Source of the DNA: Curtobacterium sp. 458
GTDB taxonomy: Bacteria > Actinomycetota > Actinomycetes > Actinomycetales > Microbacteriaceae
Assembly: GCF_030406605.1 (NCBI RefSeq)
Contig: NZ_CP129104.1
Coordinates: 694,072 to 758,071 of the forward strand
Direction: 5' to 3'
DNA length: 64,000 nt
The translations under genes were made by a program, and so were the position numbers. Shown here piece after piece: positions 51,366 to 59,375 of the stretch (position 1 is its first letter; every line of letters starts with the position of its first letter). A model generated the notes under the pieces. It made no database searches and was not told the origin of the DNA. It saw only the letters and a program-made list of their open reading frames with translations.

Positions 51366-51943
51366 GCGACACCCGACGGATCACGAACGCGCGGCGGATC
51401 GCCGTCGCCTGGCGCTACGACGTCCCGCTCGTCGCCGGGCTGACCGTGCTGTGGGCGCTCCTCTGGGGATCGTGGACCCCGCTCACGCTGCTCTGCGGCC
51501 TGGTGGTGGCGCTCCTCGTGACCCAGTTGCTGCCCCTGCCGCCGGTCCCGCTGTCGGCGCGGTTCTCCGTCCCGTCGGCGCTCCGGTTCCTCGTGGTGTG
51601 GAGCGGGTTCGTCGTCGCGGCGTCGTTCCGGGTCGCCTGGGCGGCGTTCCGACCGCGCGGGGTGCGGCGCAGCTCGATCCTGCTCGTGCAGCTGCACACG
51701 ACGTCCGAGATGACCTTCACCCTCGCGACCATCGCGATCTCGCTGGTGCCGGGGTCGTACGTCGCCGACGTCGACCTCCGACACCGCAGGATCCTGCTGC
51801 ACGTGCTCGACACCGAGCGGCTCGAGCAGGTCGATGCCGAACGGCGGACCGCGCTCCGCATCGAGGCGATGGTCATCCGGGCACTCGGTTCCAAGCAGGA
51901 CGTCTCGGAGCTGTCCGAACCCCTGCCGGAGGTGGTCCGGTGA
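51362..51943 (+). CDS. mrpE: Na+/H+ antiporter subunit E
   Basis: This 193-residue subunit has two or three N-terminal helices and the MrpE motif SILLVQLHTTSEMTFTLATIAISLVPGSYVADV. MrpE is needed for complex assembly and activity. GTG 51362 overlaps the mrpD stop in GTGA. Length and motifs are typical. Confidence 0.93.
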   Translation: MSDTRRITNARRIAVAWRYDVPLVAGLTVLWALLWGSWTPLTLLCGLVVALLVTQLLPLPPVPLSARFSVPSALRFLVVWSGFVVAASFRVAWAAFRPRGVRRSSILLVQLHTTSEMTFTLATIAISLVPGSYVADVDLRHRRILLHVLDTERLEQVDAERRTALRIEAMVIRALGSKQDVSELSEPLPEVVR

Positions 51944-52281
51944 GCGCCGCGGTGGCCGTCATGGCGGTGTGCATCGCCCTCGTCCTGCTCCTGCTCGGCG
52001 TCACGCTGGCGCTCGCGGTCGGACGCATCGTGCGCGGGCCGACGATCCTCGATCGGATGATCGGGTCGGACATGGTGCTGACGACCGTCCTGCTCGTCAT
52101 CGCCGCGGCCATGGTGCTCCGGCGCGACCTCACCGCCGTCCCCGTGCTCGTGGTCATCGCGGCGACGAGCGTGTTCGCGACGATCGCCGTGGCGCGGGCG
52201 GTCACGCCGTCGTCCGACCCGTCCGACGAGGGGTCCGACGTCACCACCCCGGAGCACGCCATCGAGGAGGAGACACCGTGA
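51940..52281 (+). CDS. mrpF: Na+/H+ antiporter subunit F
   Basis: This 113-residue subunit has three helices and the family motif RIVRGPTILDRMIGSDMVLTTVLLVIA. MrpF proteins are small membrane subunits of the Mrp complex. The last 25 residues are acidic. GTG 51940 overlaps the mrpE stop; the mrpG GTG overlaps its own. Confidence 0.93.
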   Translation: MSAAVAVMAVCIALVLLLLGVTLALAVGRIVRGPTILDRMIGSDMVLTTVLLVIAAAMVLRRDLTAVPVLVVIAATSVFATIAVARAVTPSSDPSDEGSDVTTPEHAIEEETP

Positions 52282-52631
52282 TCGAACTGATCGAGGGCTT
52301 CGTCGACGGCGGCGGCGTCCGCGCGTGGATCGCCGTCGGGCTGCTGCTCGTCGGTTCCGTGCTGTCCCTCGGTGCCGCGGTCGGCATCGTCCGGTTCCCC
52401 GACCCGCTCGTCCGGCTCCACGCCATGGCGAAGCCGCAGGTCCTCGGGCTGGCGTTCGCGCTCGCGGCGGTCGTCGTGGCGGTGTGGACGTGGACGGCGT
52501 TCTGGGTGGTCCTGCCGATCATGGTGTTCCAGCTGTTCCTGGTGCCGGTGTCGACGCACATGATCGCGCGGGCCGGACTCCGGTCGGGCGACTACCGCCA
52601 CGACGCGCTGCTGCACGACGACACCGAGTAG
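52278..52631 (+). CDS. mrpG: Na+/H+ antiporter subunit G
   Basis: This 117-residue subunit has three helices and the MrpG pattern VGSVLSLGAAVGIVRFPDPLVRLHAMAKPQVLGLAF. It completes the operon in the order A(B)CDEFG. GTG 52278 overlaps the mrpF stop. Downstream lies a 263-bp gap with paired inverted repeats. Confidence 0.93.
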   Translation: MIELIEGFVDGGGVRAWIAVGLLLVGSVLSLGAAVGIVRFPDPLVRLHAMAKPQVLGLAFALAAVVVAVWTWTAFWVVLPIMVFQLFLVPVSTHMIARAGLRSGDYRHDALLHDDTE

Positions 52632-52712
52632 CCCTGACGGCGCGGGGGCGTCGGGCGTGGCACGGCGGGTGCCGGATGTCGGGCGTCCGAGGACGGTCCC
52701 GTCCGTCTCTGA

Positions 52713-52822
52713 ACGACACCGCCGCTGTCGTACGACAACGGACGTGTCGCTCGCTGCACGCGCGCACTGGCCGCGTCCGCAACGGACGACATCGCCGCTG
52801 TCGTACGTCGACGGGCCTGTCG
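52713..52822. repeat. Pair of 37-bp direct repeats with inverted-repeat cores
   Basis: ACGACACCGCCGCTGTCGTA at 52713 and ACGACATCGCCGCTGTCGTA at 52786 begin two 37-bp units 73 bp apart, about 85% identical. Each contains ACGACA-N7-TGTCGT; copy 1 also has a second CGACA-N7-TGTCG. They lie between the convergent mrpG and MFS genes. They can form hairpins and may terminate transcription, or they may be protein sites. Confidence 0.6.
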
Positions 52823-52894
52823 TCCGGCAGCGGCAGCGCCGGACCTCACGGCTCCCGACGCCGGACCCCGAGTCGCCCGGTGGCGCTCGGCGGG

Positions 52895-54112
52895 TCAGGC
52901 CGGGCGCCGGGCCCGCGACAGCACGAGGTTCGCCACCGCCGCGACCACCACCACGGCCGCCGCCACAGCGGGCAGCACCATCGCGCCCGCTGCCCCCGAC
53001 CGTTCGGCGACCTCACCGGTCACCGCCGAGGCCAACGACTGCCCGACGATGACCGCCGAGCCGAGGATCGTCATGGTCGTCGCCGAGCGCCCGACCGGGG
53101 AACGGTCCGACCCGAGCGAGTACTGCGTCACGAGCGTCGGCCCGATGCCGATCCCCATCACGCCGAGCACGATCGCCACCGCGGCGACGGAGTCCGCCTG
53201 CGCGAACGCGACCGCGCCGGCGAGCAGCACCGCCCCGAACACGAGCCAGCGCCACCCGAGGCCGAACCGCCGCGGGAACGCCGCGGACCCGAGCGCGAGC
53301 CCGGCGGACCCGATGCCCATCACGCCGTAGAGGAGCCCCGCGCGGGAGGCTCCGCCGTGCGACTCCATGAACGCCGTCAACGAGGTCAGCGTCGCGCCGA
53401 AGAACAGACCGATGCCGAGGATGCCGAGCACCACGACGACGAGACGCGGCCGCAGCAGCTCACGTGCCGGCGCCTGGGCGACCGGACCGGACGCGGCGAC
53501 GGCGAGCTTCCCGGTCGGGTGGAGCGCGAACGCGGTCACGAACACGAAGGTGAGCGCCGAGGCCCCCGCGACGGCGACCCACGGCGCGATCGCGCTCGCG
53601 AGCACCCCGACGAGGAACGGGCCGATGATGAACACGGTCTCGTCGGCCGCGGACTCGTAGGCCATGGTGCCGCTGAGGACCTTCTCGTGCCGGTCCGCCG
53701 CCATCCGCTGCCGGATGATCGCGACGAGTCGCGTGCGGGACATCGGGGCGACCTGCGGCGCGGACGCACCGATCAGGAAGGACATCGCGAGGACGGCGAG
53801 GTCCGGCGCCGCGCTCGAGACCACGAGCGGCAGCGCCCCGAGCAGGACGCCGTTGACGATGCCGACCGGGACGAGGACGCGTCGCTGGCCGAAGCGGTCG
53901 GCCGCCGCCCCGACCATCGGGCCGAAGACCGCCGAGCCGATGCCGACGGACGCGGAGTTGATGCCGCCGAGCGCCACCGAGTCGCGGGCGGCGACGACGA
54001 GCGTCAGGACACCGACGACCATCATCGCGAACGGGAGCCGCGCGATGAACGCGATCGGGAAGTACCACCGGCCGGCGTGGCCGATCAGGGAGGTGGGTCG
54101 TGCTTGGAGCAT
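52895..54112 (-). CDS. MFS transporter
   Basis: This 405-residue transporter has about 12 helices, starts MLQARPTSLIGHAGRWYFP, and has the loop AAADRFGQRRVLVPVG and a long central cytoplasmic loop. It resembles the actinobacterial YbfB/sugar-efflux-like MFS group; no substrate is predictable. Start ATG 54112 was chosen over upstream frames, which translate palindrome copy G. It is convergent with the Mrp operon and divergent from the aldo/keto reductase gene. Confidence 0.87.
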   Translation of the reverse strand: MLQARPTSLIGHAGRWYFPIAFIARLPFAMMVVGVLTLVVAARDSVALGGINSASVGIGSAVFGPMVGAAADRFGQRRVLVPVGIVNGVLLGALPLVVSSAAPDLAVLAMSFLIGASAPQVAPMSRTRLVAIIRQRMAADRHEKVLSGTMAYESAADETVFIIGPFLVGVLASAIAPWVAVAGASALTFVFVTAFALHPTGKLAVAASGPVAQAPARELLRPRLVVVVLGILGIGLFFGATLTSLTAFMESHGGASRAGLLYGVMGIGSAGLALGSAAFPRRFGLGWRWLVFGAVLLAGAVAFAQADSVAAVAIVLGVMGIGIGPTLVTQYSLGSDRSPVGRSATTMTILGSAVIVGQSLASAVTGEVAERSGAAGAMVLPAVAAAVVVVAAVANLVLSRARRPA

Positions 54113-54243
54113 GGGGGTGTGCCTTCTCGGCCCGGCCGGACAGGGGGGCGGGCCCATCGGGTGCCGCCGCTGTCCGTCGGGCCCCGTGGGGCGGCCGACG
54201 GCCGGTAGATACACACTGCGCGTTCTGCTTGCGCTGTCGAGGC

Positions 54244-54307
54244 TACCGCCTGTCGGCCGGGAGGCACGGGTCGGCGCCGCCACGGGCCTCCCGGCCGACG
54301 GGCGGTA
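54244..54307. repeat. Interspersed palindrome, copy G (variant, 22-bp stem)
   Basis: The arms at 54244-54265 and 54286-54307 pair along 22 bp with one G-U, around a 20-nt interior. The core is GTCGGCCGGGAGGC, the variant arm seen also in the half-copies. Unlike other copies it lies in a divergent promoter region (MFS and AKR genes), where a terminator has no obvious purpose. Confidence 0.75.
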
Positions 54308-54360
54308 ACCCTGCGTCACCGGCGGTCGCGGTGCCCGGCAGGCCACCTATCGTGTCGCGC

Positions 54361-55389
54361 ATGGAACAGCGACGCACCGGACGGACGGGGGCTCCCGTCA
54401 GCGCGTTGACGCTCGGCACCCGCGCACTGGCCGGGGTCGCGGCACGCGACCTCGGCGCCGCGGCCGCACTCGTGCACGAGGCGCTCGAGCGCGGGGTCAC
54501 CGCGGTCGACGTGTCCGACGCCGACGGTGCCGGTCTGGCCGAGGAGGCGGTCGGGGCGGCCCTCGCGGGTCGGCGTGACGACGTCTTCGTGTCCGTGCGG
54601 TTCGGGGACCCGGTCGATGCGGACCCGGCGCACCGCGGCAACGGACGCCGGTGGATGTTCCGCGCGGTGGAACGGAGCCTCGACCGACTGGGCGTCGACG
54701 TCATCGACCTGTACCAACCGGCTCGACCAGACCCGGCGACCTCCCTCGACGAGACGCTCGACGCCCTGGCGGACCTCGTGGCGCTCGGACGGATCCGGGC
54801 GTTCGGCATCCCGGGGTTCCCCGCGGAGGAGCTCGTCGAGGCGCAGTGGCTGCGTTCGGGGGGCAAGAGCGCGACAGCCACCCACGTGCCCTACTCGTTG
54901 CTCGCCCGGACCGCGGAACGGACGGTCTTGCCCGTCGCACGGCGGTTCGGGCTCGGGGTGTTCGCGGGCGCACCGCTCGCAGGAGGGTGGCTCGCGGGTG
55001 CCTACCGGGAGGGGGGCGGCCAGCCGGTGTCCCCTCGAGCGGCGGCCGACCCGGACGCCTACGCTGTCGAGTCGCCGGGGAACCGCCGCAAGCTCGCGGT
55101 CGTCGACCGGTTGGGACGGATCGCCGACGAGGCCGGGTTGACCCTCTTCGAGCTCTCCGTCGGTTTCGTGCTGACCCACCCGGACGTGTCGAGCGTGGTC
55201 GTCGGGCCGCGGACGTCGTCTCACCTGGACGCGTTCCTCCAGGCGTCGGAGGTGGCGCTGGACGATGACCTGTTGGACGCGGTCGACCTCGAGGTTCCGC
55301 CGGGCACGCACGTGCTCGAGCAGGACACCGGGATCGCGCTGCCGGCGCTGTCCCGGGAGCGACTGCGGGGCCGGACGCTCGTGCGGTGA
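54361..55389 (+). CDS. Aldo/keto reductase-fold protein lacking catalytic residues
   Basis: This 342-residue AKR-fold protein keeps the family framework (ALERGVTAVDVSDADGAGLAEEAVGAAL, RSLDRLGVDVIDLYQ, FELSVGFVLTHPDVSSVVVG) and Asp50. The other three members of the catalytic tetrad are missing: Tyr is Asp55, Lys is Arg80 and His is Ala121. It is therefore unlikely to reduce carbonyls as classical AKRs do. ATG 54361 is 7 nt after TATCGT (54348-54353), so it is leaderless. It may bind NADP or a ligand as a sensor; this is inference. Confidence 0.85.
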   Translation: MEQRRTGRTGAPVSALTLGTRALAGVAARDLGAAAALVHEALERGVTAVDVSDADGAGLAEEAVGAALAGRRDDVFVSVRFGDPVDADPAHRGNGRRWMFRAVERSLDRLGVDVIDLYQPARPDPATSLDETLDALADLVALGRIRAFGIPGFPAEELVEAQWLRSGGKSATATHVPYSLLARTAERTVLPVARRFGLGVFAGAPLAGGWLAGAYREGGGQPVSPRAAADPDAYAVESPGNRRKLAVVDRLGRIADEAGLTLFELSVGFVLTHPDVSSVVVGPRTSSHLDAFLQASEVALDDDLLDAVDLEVPPGTHVLEQDTGIALPALSRERLRGRTLVR

Positions 55390-55396
55390 CCCGCCG

Positions 55397-55585
55397 TCAG
55401 CGGTGCTGGGTGAGGGTGCAGAGCGCTTCGTGCGCGACCATCACGGGCACCGCGAGGGCGTGGGGCAGTGCGGCGCCGAGCCACTCGAGCCGGGACAGCA
55501 CGGTGTCGAGGACGGGGTCGTCGGTCGGCACGGGCCAGTCCGAGGAGACGGGGCGGGCGATGTCCTGCTGCGAGAGAACGGTCAT
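55397..55585 (-). CDS. 62-residue protein, probable SoxR target
   Basis: The sequence MTVLSQQDIARPVSSDWPVP leads into DDPVLDTVLSRLEWLGAALP and ends CTLTQHR, with an amphipathic helical middle and one Cys. I recognise no family. It faces soxR across a promoter with near-consensus TTGACA and TATGTT boxes (55636-55664), flanked by an inverted repeat, so redox control by SoxR is likely. It ends 7 bp from the convergent AKR gene stop. Confidence 0.65.
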   Translation of the reverse strand: MTVLSQQDIARPVSSDWPVPTDDPVLDTVLSRLEWLGAALPHALAVPVMVAHEALCTLTQHR

Positions 55586-55635
55586 GGTCGTGTCCTTCAG
55601 GTTGCCGCCGACCCTGCGTCGACGCTGTGATGTTG

Positions 55636-55664
55636 AACATATTGCCGGTCTGATGCCATGTCAA
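55636..55664 (-). promoter_or_regulatory. Strong promoter with probable SoxR site
   Basis: On the minus strand TTGACA (55659-55664) and TATGTT (55636-55641) are 17 bp apart, one of the best promoters in the window. TTGAACAT and ATGTCAA flank the spacer as an imperfect inverted repeat, the arrangement expected for a MerR-family activator that remodels the spacer. Confidence 0.65.
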
Positions 55665-55701
55665 GTGCGATGTGAACCGGTGCACGCGTACGATCTCGAC
55701 C

Positions 55702-56169
55702 ATGGTGGAGATCCCGACGCCGAAGCCGACCGACCTGCTCTCGATCGGGGAGGTCGTCCGCCGGACGGGTGTCGCGGCCTCGGCCCTGCACTTCTACGAG
55801 CGCAAGGGCCTGATCCACCCCGAGCGCACGACCGGCGGCACACGGCTCTACCCGCGACACGTCGAACGCCGGATCGCGATCATCCAGGTCGCGAAGCGGC
55901 TCGGGATCCCGCTCAGCGAAGTCGCCGAACAGTTCGCAGCGTTGCCGAGCGACCGGATGCCGTCGCTCCGGGACTGGGCGCGGCTGAACGAGCGGTGGCG
56001 CGCCCGGTTGCGCGCTCGTCAGCTCGAACTCGAGCGGCTGCAGGACGAGATGACGCAGTGCATCGGCTGCGGGTGCGTCTCGCTGAACGCCTGCCTGGTG
56101 ATGAACCCGGGCGACGCGATGGGCGCGGACGGCGCGGGTGCCCGGCGCCTGCTGCCGATCGAGGACTGA
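55702..56169 (+). CDS. soxR: Redox-sensitive transcriptional activator SoxR
   Basis: This 155-residue MerR-family protein has the helix-turn-helix LLSIGEVVRRTGVAASALHFYERKGLI, a dimerisation helix and the [2Fe-2S] motif CIGCGC with Cys120, Cys123 and Cys125 plus Cys131. In actinobacteria SoxR usually responds to redox-cycling compounds and activates a few nearby genes. ATG 55702 is 7 nt after TACGAT (55689-55694), so it is leaderless. The likely target is the divergent 62-residue gene. Confidence 0.93.
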   Translation: MVEIPTPKPTDLLSIGEVVRRTGVAASALHFYERKGLIHPERTTGGTRLYPRHVERRIAIIQVAKRLGIPLSEVAEQFAALPSDRMPSLRDWARLNERWRARLRARQLELERLQDEMTQCIGCGCVSLNACLVMNPGDAMGADGAGARRLLPIED

Positions 56170-56213
56170 CGCACGCGGGGTTCGGTGGGGATGCGGGTGC
56201 GAGTGTGGGGTCA

Positions 56214-56281
56214 CGAAACGCGCGCGTTCCGACGTCCCGCGCGTCGATCGACGCGTGCAACGTCGAAACGCGCGCGTTTCG
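56214..56281. repeat. 68-bp compound palindrome
   Basis: The left arm (56214-56235) and right arm (56260-56281) are 22-bp inverted repeats with one mismatch. Each arm contains CGAAACGCGCGCGTTTCG or its near-copy, itself palindromic, and between them lies CGCGTCGATCGACGCG (56240-56255), a perfect palindrome. It occupies the gap between the convergent soxR and PAP2 genes and is followed by tandem CCCGG units. Confidence 0.75.
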
Positions 56282-56328
56282 TCGCCCGGCCCGGCCCGGC
56301 CCGGCCGGGGGGGGCCAGACCGTCGCGC

Positions 56329-57039
56329 TCAGGCCCGAAGCGGACCGCGCAGGAACGGGATGCGCGGCATGAGCCAGTCGACCCAGACGACCCGGACGCC
56401 CGGCGCCACCGCGAGCGACCACAGGATCGAGGCCGCTGCGTCCGTCGGGTAGTGCACGGCGTCGATCGACACCGCGAAGAACACCACGACGATCGCCACG
56501 ACACCGGCGACGAGCACGACCCGGTGCCAGCGGTTCTCGCGCAGCAGCCAGATGAGGGCGATCACGAACGCCGTGATGTACACCGTGTGCCCGCTCGGGT
56601 AGCCCGGGTCCGGCTGCACCGGGAACGGGTGCGGCAGCACGGCGACGTCGGGCCGCGCGCGGTGCACGATCTCCTTCACGACGGCCGAGGGGATCCACGT
56701 GATCGCGATGGTCCCGCCGAACGCGAGCGCCGGCCGGAGGTCGCGCGTCCGCCACCAGACCACGCCGACGACGACGAACGTGATCGCGATCGCCGGGGCA
56801 GGGCTGATGACGTGGTAAACAGCGTCGGTGAACGCGCCGATCGCCCCGGTGTGCAGTGCGTTGAGCGCCTTCGACAGCCCGAGGTCGACCGTCCCGAGCG
56901 TGAACCCGACCCCTGTGATCACCAGCACCGCGACGGCGGCCAGCAGCACCGACGCGAGCGGGTACCGGGCGGGCTCGAGGATGCCGACGACGTCGCGATC
57001 GGCGGACGAGCGGCGGAGCTGCGAGGCGTCGGCGGTCAT
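56329..57039 (-). CDS. PAP2 family phosphatase
   Basis: This 236-residue membrane protein has about six helices. Phosphatase motif 1 is KEIVHRARP and motif 2 is PSGH. Motif 3, normally SRxxxxxHxxxD, reads AVSIDAVHYPTD, keeping the His and Asp but with Ser and Arg replaced. The family dephosphorylates lipids such as phosphatidate or undecaprenyl pyrophosphate. Activity may be altered because the missing Arg helps bind phosphate. Confidence 0.85.
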   Translation of the reverse strand: MTADASQLRRSSADRDVVGILEPARYPLASVLLAAVAVLVITGVGFTLGTVDLGLSKALNALHTGAIGAFTDAVYHVISPAPAIAITFVVVGVVWWRTRDLRPALAFGGTIAITWIPSAVVKEIVHRARPDVAVLPHPFPVQPDPGYPSGHTVYITAFVIALIWLLRENRWHRVVLVAGVVAIVVVFFAVSIDAVHYPTDAAASILWSLAVAPGVRVVWVDWLMPRIPFLRGPLRA

Positions 57040-57132
57040 CCGACCATCGTCCCAGGTCGGCGACGCCCGCGGCCCCGATTCCCGTGACGATCCATCAGAG
57101 ACCGTTCAGCGACCGGGACCCCGGCGGCCGGC

Positions 57133-57783
57133 TCAGTGTTCCGCGCCACCCTCCTCGACCAGGTCGGGCCCGCCGCGGAGCGCCTCGCGGACGACGACCT
57201 CGAGTGCACGGACGACGTCGTCGAGCGGCAGGGTCGGTACCGTGCCGTCACCGAAACCCGGGGTGGCCGGCACGTGCACGAAGCCGGCACGCAGTCCCGA
57301 ACGGCCGGCGAGGGACATGACCTCGTAGAACGCCTGGTTGCACGTGAAGGTCCCCGCCGTGTTCGACACGGCCGCGGGGATGCCGAGGGCGCGGACCTCG
57401 GCGACGATCCGCTTGATCGGGAGGGTCGTGAAGTACGCCGGCTGCCCGTTCGGGTCGATCGGCTCGTCGACGGGCTGCGCTCCGGCGTTGTCGGGGATCC
57501 GGGCGTCCTGCACGTTGATCGCGACCCGCTCCGGCGTGACCGCGATCCGCCCCTCGGCGAGGCCCGTCGCGATGACAACCGTGGGCCGGTGTTCGAGGAT
57601 CGCCGCCGCGAGGCGCTGCCGCACCTCGGCGAACACCACCGGGAGCTGTTCGGTCACGAGCCGAGCCGGGCCGTCCCAGTGTTCGGCGAGCGCCGACACC
57701 GCGTCCCAGGACGAGTTCGTCGCAGCGCCGCCGAACGGCTCGAAGGCGGTGAGCAGGACGGTCGTTCCGGTCGTGTCGGCCAC
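57133..57783 (-). CDS. pcp: Pyroglutamyl-peptidase I
   Basis: This 216-residue cysteine peptidase removes N-terminal pyroglutamate from peptides. It has LLTAFEPFGGAATNSSW at the start, Glu85 in TPERVAIN, Cys148 in NTAGTFTCNQAFY and His170 in GFVHVP, the full catalytic triad. Length matches the family. GTG 57783 is 6 nt after TAGGCT (57790-57795), so it is leaderless. Confidence 0.93.
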   Translation of the reverse strand: MADTTGTTVLLTAFEPFGGAATNSSWDAVSALAEHWDGPARLVTEQLPVVFAEVRQRLAAAILEHRPTVVIATGLAEGRIAVTPERVAINVQDARIPDNAGAQPVDEPIDPNGQPAYFTTLPIKRIVAEVRALGIPAAVSNTAGTFTCNQAFYEVMSLAGRSGLRAGFVHVPATPGFGDGTVPTLPLDDVVRALEVVVREALRGGPDLVEEGGAEH

Positions 57784-57856
57784 GCCACCAGCCTAGGCAC
57801 CGAGGTGCGTGCGTGTGCGGGAGACCAGGGTGCCGGGCCGTCGTCATGGTGGCCCC

Positions 57857-58501
57857 ATGAAGACAGCCCTCCTGGTTGCCGTCCGTCTCGCACTCGCCGC
57901 CGCGTCGGTCGCCGGGGTCGTGACGCAGGTCGTGCTGAGCATCCGCGCCGACTTCAGCCTGGTCAGCGTCTTCAGTTACTTCACGATCCTCAGCAACCTC
58001 TACGCCAGCACGGTCTTCGTGGTCGGTGCGGTCCGCCTGCTGCGCGGTGTGCCGTCGTCTCGCGTGTGGGAGGTCGTGCGCGGAGCGTCGGTCGTGTACC
58101 TCGCCTTCGTGGGGCTCGTGTTCAACACGCTGCTGGTCGGTGCGGACCTCGGTGAGCTCGTGCGGTGGGTGAACGTGGTGCACCACATGGTGATCCCCGC
58201 AGCGGTGGTGCTCGACTGGTTCGTGGACCGCCCGCGGCACCGCCAGCCCGTCTCGATGATCTGGGCGGCCGCGATCGTCCCCGCTGTGTACACCGCGTAC
58301 TCGCTCGTCCGTGGTGCCCTCGTCGGCTTCTACCCGTACCCGTTCTTCAACCCGGCACGGGTCGGTGGTCACGGCGGGGTCGCGCTCTGGTGTGCAGCCC
58401 TGCTCGTCGGGTTCCTCGTGCTCGCCGTGCTCGTCCGGGCGTCGGGGAACGCGATGGTGCGCCGTCGCGCGGCACGTGCGGACGCACCTCGAGCGGCCTG
58501 A
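57857..58501 (+). CDS. Pr6Pr family membrane protein
   Basis: This 214-residue protein has six helices with the Pr6Pr/FAR-17a-like features FSYFTILSNLYASTVFVVGAVRLLRG, HHMVIPAAVVLDWFVDRPR and YTAYSLVRGALVGFYPYPFFNP. Function is unknown in bacteria. A weak CATGGT hexamer lies 6 nt before ATG 57857. Two hairpins follow its stop. Confidence 0.83.
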   Translation: MKTALLVAVRLALAAASVAGVVTQVVLSIRADFSLVSVFSYFTILSNLYASTVFVVGAVRLLRGVPSSRVWEVVRGASVVYLAFVGLVFNTLLVGADLGELVRWVNVVHHMVIPAAVVLDWFVDRPRHRQPVSMIWAAAIVPAVYTAYSLVRGALVGFYPYPFFNPARVGGHGGVALWCAALLVGFLVLAVLVRASGNAMVRRRAARADAPRAA

Positions 58502-58521
58502 CGAGAACGCGCGCCTCCGCA

Positions 58522-58537
58522 CGGCCCGTACGGGCCG
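58522..58537 (+). terminator. Perfect palindrome after the Pr6Pr gene
   Basis: CGGCCCGTACGGGCCG is a perfect 16-bp palindrome 20 bp after the stop, immediately upstream of interspersed palindrome copy E; together they form a double hairpin. Confidence 0.6.
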
Positions 58538-58541
58538 ACAT

Positions 58542-58586
58542 CGGACGGGAGGCGCGGTGCGGGCCCGCCCCGCGCCTCCGTTCCGG
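58542..58586. repeat. Interspersed palindrome, copy E (decayed)
   Basis: CGGACGGGAGGCGCGG pairs with CCGCGCCTCCGTTCCG, with mismatches in the outer part. It is recognisable as the family core but has lost perfect symmetry. It lies between two codirectional genes. Confidence 0.7.
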
Positions 58587-58649
58587 CGCTCACCCATCCC
58601 GTATCCACAGGACCCGGCAGATCCGGCGCGGTCATGGAACGCTTGTCCG

Positions 58650-59357
58650 ATGCTCATCGCGTACGTCGACGAATCGTACGATCGCGATGCCTACTTCATC
58701 GGTGCCGCCATCGCCACGTTCGACGAGTGGGAGACGCTCTCGTCTCGGCTCAGCGCCGTTCGGCACCGCACCGCCCGCGAGCACGGGACCGCCCACGACA
58801 TCGAGTTCCACGGGCACGAACTCATGGGCGGCACCGGCCCGTGGGCGGCGCTCCGGGGTCGCCACCGAGAAGCTGCCGGAATCTCCTTCGCAGCACTGTC
58901 AGCAGCGCGCGAGAGCGGTGTGCGGTACATCTTCCGCGGACTCGACGTCGCCCGCCTGAAAGCGAGGTTCCGCTACCCGAAGCCACCCCATGCGATCGTG
59001 TTCGCGCACCTCCTCGAGCAGATCAACCACTACGTCGGGATGCACGACCCTGACGAGCAGGCCATCATCGTCGCGGACGAGATCACGACCCAGGCTGAGC
59101 ACCAACGAGCCTTCACCGGCTACCAGGCGTTCGGCACCTCGGGCGAGCATCCGTCTCGTCTGACGCACCTCTCGGCGCCGATCAACTTCGCGACGTCGAG
59201 GCTCAGCGACGGACTGCAGGTGGTCGACCTCGCGCTGTACGTGCACTACCGGCGCGAGCGCGTGCGCTCTCGCCACGAAGCGGCCCGCCGGACGCTCCGA
59301 CGGCAGTGGGACCTCGTGGAGCCCGTGGTCGTTCACCGGCAGACGTGGGTCCCCTGA
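58650..59357 (+). CDS. DUF3800 domain protein
   Basis: This 235-residue protein begins MLIAYVDESYDRDAYFIGAA, the DUF3800 signature (YxDES), and has IIVADEITTQAEHQRAF and a C-terminal LQVVDLALYV. DUF3800 has an RNase H-like fold with acidic active-site residues, and its role is uncertain, though genes of this type turn up in accessory regions. Base composition is less GC-rich than in the neighbours. No partner gene adjoins it and it has its own terminator. Confidence 0.85.
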   Translation: MLIAYVDESYDRDAYFIGAAIATFDEWETLSSRLSAVRHRTAREHGTAHDIEFHGHELMGGTGPWAALRGRHREAAGISFAALSAARESGVRYIFRGLDVARLKARFRYPKPPHAIVFAHLLEQINHYVGMHDPDEQAIIVADEITTQAEHQRAFTGYQAFGTSGEHPSRLTHLSAPINFATSRLSDGLQVVDLALYVHYRRERVRSRHEAARRTLRRQWDLVEPVVVHRQTWVP

Positions 59358-59375
59358 CCCCGTCCCTGGAAAGAA

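Noticed and set aside
52713..52822. CRISPR-like array
   Set aside because: There are only two repeats with an internal dyad and no cas genes; spacing does not fit an array.
58522..58586. Attachment site or prophage boundary at the DUF3800 gene
   Set aside because: No integrase, tRNA gene or direct repeat flanks it; the hairpins belong to the dispersed palindrome family.
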